This document shows positions 58,564 to 64,000 of a stretch of 64,000 bases of DNA, piece by piece. The notes under the pieces are model-generated. The model saw only the letters and a program-made list of their open reading frames with translations. It was not told the DNA's origin and searched no databases. The translations under genes were made by a program, and so were the position numbers. The stretch spans positions 310,001-374,000 of the forward strand of contig NZ_RBAM01000009.1 in the NCBI RefSeq assembly GCF_003626645.1, given 5' to 3'. How positions within the stretch are numbered: the stretch's first letter is position 1; each line of letters opens with the position of its first letter. This DNA comes from Streptomyces klenkii. Lineage in GTDB: Bacteria > Actinomycetota > Actinomycetes > Streptomycetales > Streptomycetaceae.

Positions 58564-60129
58564 ATGCGTATGCGCATATCGACCCAGCGGGTCTTCGCCA
58601 CCACGGCCTTCGCCGGGATGATGGCCGCCGCCTCCGCCGAACTGGCCCACGCCGCCCCCGCTCCCGCCCCCGGCGGCGACCGGATCACGCAAGCGACGCA
58701 GACCGGCCTGGAGGCCTTCCACGGCTACAAGCCCGGCCACCTCGACTCGATCCTCGAAGGGCTGCGCCCGGTCGGCAGCGCCGGGAACGACGACCCCAAC
58801 TGGAAGGGCCTCTATCTGGCCGAGACCACCGGGCACGCCGCCGGCTACAGCACCAATGAAGCGGGCACGGCCGCCGGCGGAGTCGTCCGGGTGACCCTCC
58901 CGGACGAGGTGAACGTGGCCACGGTCCACCTCTCCCACAGAGCCGACGAGACCGGTGAGGCCTTCCTCGACCGCCAGCTGAGATTCGTCAAGGACGAGTT
59001 CGGCGTCCCCGTGGGCAAGCCCCTGATGGACGCCCTCGGGGAGAAGAACACCGTCCTGAAGATCGCCGACGACGGCACCGGGCAGAGCGAGTTCATCGTC
59101 CCCTGGAAGATGGCGGAGCGCGCCAAGGCCGAGAAGGCCGTCGAGTTCCGCGGGAAGAACTCGGCCATGGACGCCGCGATCTACGCCGCCGCCCCGGCCA
59201 ACTGCCTCGCCCCCACCGGACGCGTCAAGCGGTCGGCCGACCGCTGCCTGCCCGTGGACTGGGACAAGGTCGAGGAGAAGGCCAAGGCCACGGCGAAGAA
59301 GGTCGCGCAGGACGCCGAGCACGTGGAGAAGCTTCCCAAACGCAGCCCCAAGGGGCCGACGTGGGGCGAGGCGCACTCCACCGCGGAGCTCAGCCACGCC
59401 AAGGTCCGCGAGGTCAGCGGCGCGCACGTGGCCGCCTCCGCCGCCGGCGTCGGGACCTGGGTCTACGGCATGGCGAAGACGTTCTCCGACAAGGACGCCA
59501 CCACCCTCGACAAGGTCGCCGTCACCGGCGCCGTCGTCCCCGGCCTCGGCCAGGCGCTCGGCATCGCCGACGGGATCCAGCACGGTGACCCCGAGGCGAT
59601 CGCCGTCAACGCCGTGGCCCTCGCCGCGCTCGCGGCCGCCCAGGTCGTCCCCGTCGTCGGCGAGGTCGTCGACGCCGTCCTCCTCACCGAACAGCTCGTC
59701 GAGGTCCTCGTGGACGTCTTCCGCACCGCGACGGCCGACCCGCCCCCGGCGCCGCGCCTCGACGCCGGAGCCCTGCCGGTCCTGCCCGTGCCGAGGGCGT
59801 CCCTGCCGTGCAGCGTGTGGTGGACGTACATGGACGTCCTCTGGGAGACGGCCGGGAAGGTCCCCGCGAACGAGAAGGTCCCCTCGAAGACGCAGGTGGT
59901 GGTGCGGGAGCGGGGCGGCAGCGAGTACACGTACCCGGTGGCCGACGGGAAGTCCCCCGGCTGGCTCGTCCCCCACGGGCTCGGCTCCAGCCGCACCTTC
60001 GACGTCTTCTACCGCCTGAAGACCGACCAGGGCCGGGTCCTGGAGTCGAAGCAGCGGGCCGTGGTCCAGGCTAAGGCCGAGGTCGCGCAGTGCAACACCC
60101 TGATCTGGAACGAGGACTGGGACCGCTGA
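58564..60129 (+). CDS. Secreted diphtheria-toxin-like ADP-ribosyltransferase
   Basis: A 521-residue secreted protein with the domain order of diphtheria toxin. The signal peptide (1-30) ends AHA. The catalytic domain has FHGYKPG (His53), DDPNWKGLY (Trp80, Tyr84), HAAGYS (Tyr95) and GQSEFIVPW (Glu176), matching toxin His21, Trp50, Tyr54, Tyr65 and Glu148. Cys214 and Cys228 enclose RVKRS, a furin-type site like the toxin nicking loop. The translocation domain has PGLGQALGIADG and the acidic hairpin tip PVVGEVVD (Glu367, Asp370). The C-terminal 130 residues (Cys416-Cys510) are a diverged, probably beta-rich receptor-binding domain. The toxin ADP-ribosylates elongation factor 2 of eukaryotes. ATG 58564 has AGGAG upstream. 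Target cells are unknown. Confidence 0.93.
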   Translation: MRMRISTQRVFATTAFAGMMAAASAELAHAAPAPAPGGDRITQATQTGLEAFHGYKPGHLDSILEGLRPVGSAGNDDPNWKGLYLAETTGHAAGYSTNEAGTAAGGVVRVTLPDEVNVATVHLSHRADETGEAFLDRQLRFVKDEFGVPVGKPLMDALGEKNTVLKIADDGTGQSEFIVPWKMAERAKAEKAVEFRGKNSAMDAAIYAAAPANCLAPTGRVKRSADRCLPVDWDKVEEKAKATAKKVAQDAEHVEKLPKRSPKGPTWGEAHSTAELSHAKVREVSGAHVAASAAGVGTWVYGMAKTFSDKDATTLDKVAVTGAVVPGLGQALGIADGIQHGDPEAIAVNAVALAALAAAQVVPVVGEVVDAVLLTEQLVEVLVDVFRTATADPPPAPRLDAGALPVLPVPRASLPCSVWWTYMDVLWETAGKVPANEKVPSKTQVVVRERGGSEYTYPVADGKSPGWLVPHGLGSSRTFDVFYRLKTDQGRVLESKQRAVVQAKAEVAQCNTLIWNEDWDR

Positions 60130-60224
60130 CGCTCGCGCGCCCGCGGTCCCCGGCCGGGTCCGTCCGTCAGCAACTGCTGCCGGGACCGTCCGCCACCGTC
60201 AGCTGCCGGGTCCGTCCGCCATCG

Positions 60225-61319
60225 TCAGCTGCCGGTGGCGGACTTCCAGGCGTCCACGTACGAGGGCAGGTTCTTGTCGACCTCGGTCCAGTCGGGGCGG
60301 AAGACCTCCACGCCCTGCATGATGCGGGCGAGGGCGATGGCGTTCGGGTCGGTCGCCTTGATGTCCGTACGGGCCGAGAAGCCGCCGCCGACGGCCGAGA
60401 CGTCGCGCTGCACGCCCTCGCTGAGGAGGTAGTCCAGGAACTTCCTGGCGTTCTCGGAGTGCGGGGCGTCCTTCACCAGGCCGGCCGCGTAGGGGAGGGC
60501 GAACGTGGTGGGCTTCCCGTCGTCGCCCGCCGGGAAGAAGATGCCCTGGTTCGGCATCGTCTCGGTGTTGGCGAAGTTCATCTGGACGTCGCCGTTGGCG
60601 ACGAGGAGCTCGCCCTTGTTGACCTTCGGGGCGAGCTGGCCGGTGGAGCGCGAGGGGCCGACGTTGTTCTTCTGGAGCTCCTTGAGGTAGGCCATGGCGG
60701 GCTCCTTGCCGCCGAAGTCGTGCACGGCCTTGACGAGGACGGCCGTGCCGTCGCCCGCGACGCCGGGCGTCGAGTACTGGAGCTTGCCCTTGAAGCGCGG
60801 GTCGAGGAGGTCCTTCCAGGTCTTGGGCGGGGCCTCCTTGAGCTCCCGGGAGTTGTAGATGAAGCAGAGGTAGTTGCGGGCGATCGTGGTCCAGTTGCCC
60901 GAGGGGGCCTTGTCGCCGTCCGCGACCTTGTCCGAGCCCTGCGGGCGGTAGGAGGCGAGCAGGCCCTTGCCGTCGGCCTGCTGGATGAAGGGCGGCAGCG
61001 TCACGACGACGTCCGCCTTGGTGTTGGACTTCTCCCGGGCCAGGCGCTGCACCATCTCGCCGGAGCCGCCCTCGACGTACCGGACCTTGATGCCGGTCTC
61101 CTTCTCGAAGCCCTTGAAGACCTTGTCGTAGAAGCCGGAGCCGTCCTCGGCCTTGAGGCCGTCGGCGCTGTAGAGGGTGAGCTCCTGCTGCTCGGCGCCG
61201 GACGTCCCGCCGCACGCGGTGAGCGGGAGGGCGAGGAGGAGGGCGGCGGCGGACGGGAGCAGGGCGCGGGCGGAACGGCGGGAGCGGGGGGACCGGGAGG
61301 AGCCGGGGGTACGGGGCAT
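60225..61319 (-). CDS. ABC transporter substrate-binding lipoprotein (2-aminoethylphosphonate type)
   Basis: A 364-residue lipoprotein with an arginine-rich signal and lipobox LTAC (Cys36). The mature protein is a periplasmic-binding type II fold with ELTLYSADGLK, YVEGGSGEMVQRL and VVVTLPPFIQQADG, strongly like 2-aminoethylphosphonate-binding proteins (PhnS-type) within the iron/thiamine-binding superfamily. ATG 61319 has AAGGAG upstream. Genes for two permeases and an ATPase precede it on the same strand in the order ATPase, permease, permease, binding protein. No phosphonate-degrading gene is seen, so the ligand is inferred. Confidence 0.88.
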   Translation of the reverse strand: MPRTPGSSRSPRSRRSARALLPSAAALLLALPLTACGGTSGAEQQELTLYSADGLKAEDGSGFYDKVFKGFEKETGIKVRYVEGGSGEMVQRLAREKSNTKADVVVTLPPFIQQADGKGLLASYRPQGSDKVADGDKAPSGNWTTIARNYLCFIYNSRELKEAPPKTWKDLLDPRFKGKLQYSTPGVAGDGTAVLVKAVHDFGGKEPAMAYLKELQKNNVGPSRSTGQLAPKVNKGELLVANGDVQMNFANTETMPNQGIFFPAGDDGKPTTFALPYAAGLVKDAPHSENARKFLDYLLSEGVQRDVSAVGGGFSARTDIKATDPNAIALARIMQGVEVFRPDWTEVDKNLPSYVDAWKSATGS

Positions 61320-61365
61320 GGGATCGCGCTCCTTCGAGAGCGTGCGGGGGACGTACGGGGGAGGG

Positions 61366-62157
61366 TCAGCGGTAGGCGGCCTTGGTGCGGATCCGGGAGA
61401 CCGCGAACAGGGCGAGGAGCGTGGTGACCATGAGTACGACGGCGAGCGCGGCACCGGGGAAGAGCGCGCCGCGGTCGGTGGAGGCGAAGACCTTGACGGG
61501 CAGCGGCAGCCAGTCCGGCGGGTAGAGCATCATCGTGGCGCTGAGCTCGCCCATGGACAGGGCGAAGCACAGCCCCGCGGCGGCGGACAGGGACGGCAGC
61601 AGCAGCGGCAGCTTCACCTGTACGAGCACCCGCAGGGGGCCCGCGCCCAGGCTCGCGGCGGCCTGCTCGCAGGCGGGGTCGAGGCGGTCCAGCGCCGCGG
61701 CCACCGACTGGTAGGCGAAGGCGGTCACCAGGATGGTGTGCGCCAGGACGACGATCGCCGGGGTGCCGTTGAGGAGGAACGGCGGCTTGGAGAAGGCGAC
61801 CAGGAGCGACAGCCCGACGACCACGGACGGCACGGCGACCGGCAGTACGAACAGCAGGTCGACGACCCGGCGGGCGCGCGTGCCCCTGGCCGCGAGGGCC
61901 GCCCAGGTGCCGGTGACGAGGGCGGCGGCGGAGGCCGCGACGGCGGTCAGCACGCTCGTGGTGAGCGCGTCGAGGGCGTCCCCGTGGGTGACGGCCCGGT
62001 AGTGGTCGAGGGTCGCGCCCGAAGGGAACGCCCCGCTCCACCCGGTGGCCAGGGACGCGGCCACGATGACGAGGAACGGCAGCGCGAAGACGGGCAGGAA
62101 GAGGGCGAAGAAGGCGGCCTGGACCGCCAGGCGGGCACGAGGGCTATGCACGAGCAC
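61366..62157 (-). CDS. ABC transporter permease (second)
   Basis: A 263-residue inner-membrane permease with six predicted helices and the EAA-type loop (EQAASLGAGPLRVLVQVKLP region, here AAASLGAGPLRV). It is like PhnV-type permeases of phosphonate or iron transporters. The GTG at 62157 overlaps the preceding permease gene by 14 bases, so the two are translationally coupled and likely form a heterodimer. Confidence 0.88.
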   Translation of the reverse strand: MLVHSPRARLAVQAAFFALFLPVFALPFLVIVAASLATGWSGAFPSGATLDHYRAVTHGDALDALTTSVLTAVAASAAALVTGTWAALAARGTRARRVVDLLFVLPVAVPSVVVGLSLLVAFSKPPFLLNGTPAIVVLAHTILVTAFAYQSVAAALDRLDPACEQAAASLGAGPLRVLVQVKLPLLLPSLSAAAGLCFALSMGELSATMMLYPPDWLPLPVKVFASTDRGALFPGAALAVVLMVTTLLALFAVSRIRTKAAYR

Positions 62158-63043
62158 GGCGGACTCCGTCCATGCGGGTGGTGAGCATCCGGTAGAGCCC
62201 GTACAGCGCCAGCGAGAGGGCGATGTTGACGACGGCCACGACGCAGGCGCCGGTGTAGTCGCCGTCGAGGATCGCCTTGCCGTAGACGAGCACGGGCAGG
62301 GTCGTCACGCCCTTCGCCCCGGTGAAGAGGACGATGCCGAATTCGTTGAGGCACATCACCAGGACGAGGGAGCCGCCCGCCGCCAGCGCGGGCAGGGCCT
62401 CGGGCAGGATCACCTGCCGGACGATCCGCGGCGCCTTGGCCCCCAGCGAGGCCGCGACGTCGAGCTGGGCCGTCTCCAGCTGCGAGAAGGCGCCGAGCAA
62501 CGGCCGCATGACGAACGGCGTGAAGTACGTGATCTCCGCGAGCAGTACGCCCCAGGGCGTGTGCAGGAAGTCGAACGGGCCGGTGGCGGCGCCGGTCACC
62601 CCCGACCACATGCCGTTGGCCATGCCGGCGCTGCCGTAGACGAAGAGCAGCGCGAGGGTGATGAGGAAGGAGGGGAAGGACAGGAAGACGTCGATGAACC
62701 GGCCGACCGCCTTGCCGCCGGGGAACGGCACGAACGCGATGACCAGGGCGAGGGCGAAGCCGAGGACGAGGGACCCCGCGGTGGAACCGGCGGCGATCAG
62801 CACGGTGTTGAGCAGGGCGTCGCGGAACGCTGCCTGGGCGAACACGTCGGCGTAGGCGGAGAAGCCGTGCCCGCCGCCCTCCGGCGACACCGACTGCCAC
62901 AGGACGAGCGCGAGCGGGTGGAGGAAGACGAGGCCGAGGGCGGCGACGGGCGGCAGGACCAGCGTCCACGCCGGCACCCTGACCCGGGGCAGGGCCGCGG
63001 GCGGGCCGCCGGAGACCGCTTCGGTGCTAGCCACGGCCCTCAC
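62144..63043 (-). CDS. ABC transporter permease (first)
   Basis: An approximately 299-residue permease with six membrane helices and the cytoplasmic loop DVAASLGAKAPRIVRQVILP that contacts the ATPase. It resembles PhnU-type permeases. Candidate starts are GTG 63043 and GTG 63034, both overlapping the end of the ATPase gene; neither has a clean ribosome site, as expected for coupled translation. The longer ORF to 63193 is a shadow of the ATPase. Confidence 0.85.
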   Translation of the reverse strand: MRAVASTEAVSGGPPAALPRVRVPAWTLVLPPVAALGLVFLHPLALVLWQSVSPEGGGHGFSAYADVFAQAAFRDALLNTVLIAAGSTAGSLVLGFALALVIAFVPFPGGKAVGRFIDVFLSFPSFLITLALLFVYGSAGMANGMWSGVTGAATGPFDFLHTPWGVLLAEITYFTPFVMRPLLGAFSQLETAQLDVAASLGAKAPRIVRQVILPEALPALAAGGSLVLVMCLNEFGIVLFTGAKGVTTLPVLVYGKAILDGDYTGACVVAVVNIALSLALYGLYRMLTTRMDGVRRARA

Positions 63044-64000
63044 CCCCGCCCGCGCCGGCCGGCAGCAGCACCGCGTCGTGCGCGGCGAAGTGCACGGTGA
63101 CCTCGGTGCCGAGCGGCGGCGTCTCGCGCAGTTCGCGCAGGTCGGCCGTGACCCGGTGACCGGCGACGTCGACGCACAGGCGGTGCGTCGCACCGCGCCA
63201 CTGGACCTCCGCGACCGTCCCGCGCAGGGCGTTCGGCCCCTCGCCCAGCCCGACCAGGTGCGGGCGGACGCACAGCGTGGCCGGCGCCCCCGCAGCGGCG
63301 CCGCCGGCCGCCACGTCCAGCCGCGTTCCGCCGAGGTGTACGCCGCCGCCGTCGGCGACCGTCACCGGCAGGAGGTTGGCGCCGCCCACGAAGGAGGCCG
63401 TGAACGCGGTGCCCGGCCGCCGGTAGAGGTCCTGCGGGGTGCCGCAGTCCTGAAGCCGCCCGCCGTCCATGACCGCGATCCGGTCGGCGAGGGTGAGCGC
63501 CTCGATCTGGTCGTGGGTGACGTACAGCATGCTGACGTCCGGCAGTTCGCGGTGCAGGCGGGCCAGCTCGGCGAGCATCCCGGAGCGCAGCTGCGCGTCC
63601 AGGGCGGACAGCGGCTCGTCCAGGAGGAGCACGCCCGGCCGGACGGCCAGCGCCCGCGCGACGGCCACGCGCTGCTGCTGGCCGCCGGAGAGCTCGCGCG
63701 GGTACCGCCCGGCGTACGCGGACATGCCCGTCATCTCCAGCGCCTCCGCGACCCGCGCGGCGATCTCGCTGCGCGGCGCCTTGCGCGCCTTGAGGCCGAA
63801 GGCGACGTTCGCGTCGACCTTCATGTGGGGGAAGAGCGCGTACTGCTGCACCACCATGCCGATGCCGCGCCGGTGCGGCGGCAGGTCGGTGACGTCGCGG
63901 TCGCCGATGAACACCCGCCCGGCCGTGGGCCGGACGAAGCCCGCGACGGCGCGCAGGGCGGTCGTCTTGCCGGACCCGGAGGGGCCGAGGAGCGCCATGA
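63027..64000 (-). CDS. ABC transporter ATP-binding protein, 5' end outside the window
   Basis: The visible 323 residues contain Walker A (GPSGSGKTT), the Q-loop (VVQQYALFPHM), the signature LSGGQQQRVAVARAL, Walker B with LLLDEPLSALD and the switch VTHDQ. A C-terminal TOBE-like regulatory domain follows. This is a Pot/Phn/Fbp-type importer ATPase. The first residues lie beyond 64000. It is the first visible gene of the four-gene transporter operon and overlaps the next start. Confidence 0.92.
   Translation of the reverse strand, partial: MALLGPSGSGKTTALRAVAGFVRPTAGRVFIGDRDVTDLPPHRRGIGMVVQQYALFPHMKVDANVAFGLKARKAPRSEIAARVAEALEMTGMSAYAGRYPRELSGGQQQRVAVARALAVRPGVLLLDEPLSALDAQLRSGMLAELARLHRELPDVSMLYVTHDQIEALTLADRIAVMDGGRLQDCGTPQDLYRRPGTAFTASFVGGANLLPVTVADGGGVHLGGTRLDVAAGGAAAGAPATLCVRPHLVGLGEGPNALRGTVAEVQWRGATHRLCVDVAGHRVTADLRELRETPPLGTEVTVHFAAHDAVLLPAGAGGGEGRG

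Overview
The window is high-GC actinobacterial DNA, almost certainly from a Streptomyces or close relative. The reasons are very high GC at third codon positions, frequent GTG starts, near absence of TTA codons, and characteristic families (YCII-LuxR regulators, a membrane SpoIIE phosphatase, a DUF5997/LysR-like pair, a B12-riboswitch-controlled metE, 'GGDQHG' conflict proteins). I saw no tRNA, rRNA, CRISPR array or complete insertion sequence.

Layout. 1-13.6 kb is mostly core-like: the start of an amidohydrolase and a GlnA4-type glutamine-synthetase relative, an accessory respiratory set (ctaD, ctaF and a cytochrome b paralogue), a 5'-truncated TetR gene, metE with an upstream cobalamin riboswitch, small proteins, a Tat-exported sulfite-oxidase-like enzyme and a methyltransferase. 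13.6-15.4 kb holds a 2-oxoglutarate oxygenase and a TetR regulator.

15.4-38.4 kb is a biosynthetic gene cluster. A one-module type I PKS (KS-AT-degenerate DH-like-ACP, no KR or TE) sits beside two paralogous YCII-LuxR regulators, a LysR regulator, MFS and EamA exporters, an LLM-type flavin/F420 oxidoreductase, an FAD monooxygenase, two Asp/Glu-racemase-fold enzymes, an NDP-forming acyl-CoA synthetase and a family III CoA-transferase/racemase. It also carries a private C5 tetrapyrrole-precursor pathway: an unusual GluRS, HemA, HemL and HemB. Nothing after HemB (hemC, hemD) is present, so the inferred end point is 5-aminolevulinate, porphobilinogen or another ALA-derived pyrrole joined to, or made alongside, a short polyketide. 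The cluster HemB has lost its metal-site cysteines, which suggests self-resistance or changed chemistry.

38.4-51 kb is ordinary accessory chromosome: phosphatase, DUF1266, DUF5997, DUF1540, methyltransferase, GNAT, ATP-grasp, SpoIIE phosphatase, polyprenyl synthase, small secreted proteins, hydrolase, a divergent TetR/aldo-keto reductase pair and glutathione peroxidase.

51-58.3 kb looks like a nucleotide-signalling conflict (defence-like) operon: class III cyclase-like protein, degenerate nSTAND-like ATPase, SPFH protein, Pycsar-type transmembrane effector and membrane M48 protease, preceded by a Crp/Fnr regulator. Two of its proteins share a perfectly duplicated 73-bp coding segment. Three genes here contain TTA codons (four in all), implying control by the bldA tRNA.

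58.5-60.1 kb, divergent from the Crp gene, encodes a secreted full-length diphtheria-toxin-like protein. It retains the catalytic His/Tyr/Tyr/Glu set, a furin-type site inside a Cys-Cys loop and the acidic tip of the translocation hairpin. The window closes with a 2-aminoethylphosphonate-type ABC transporter (60.2-64 kb), truncated at the edge.
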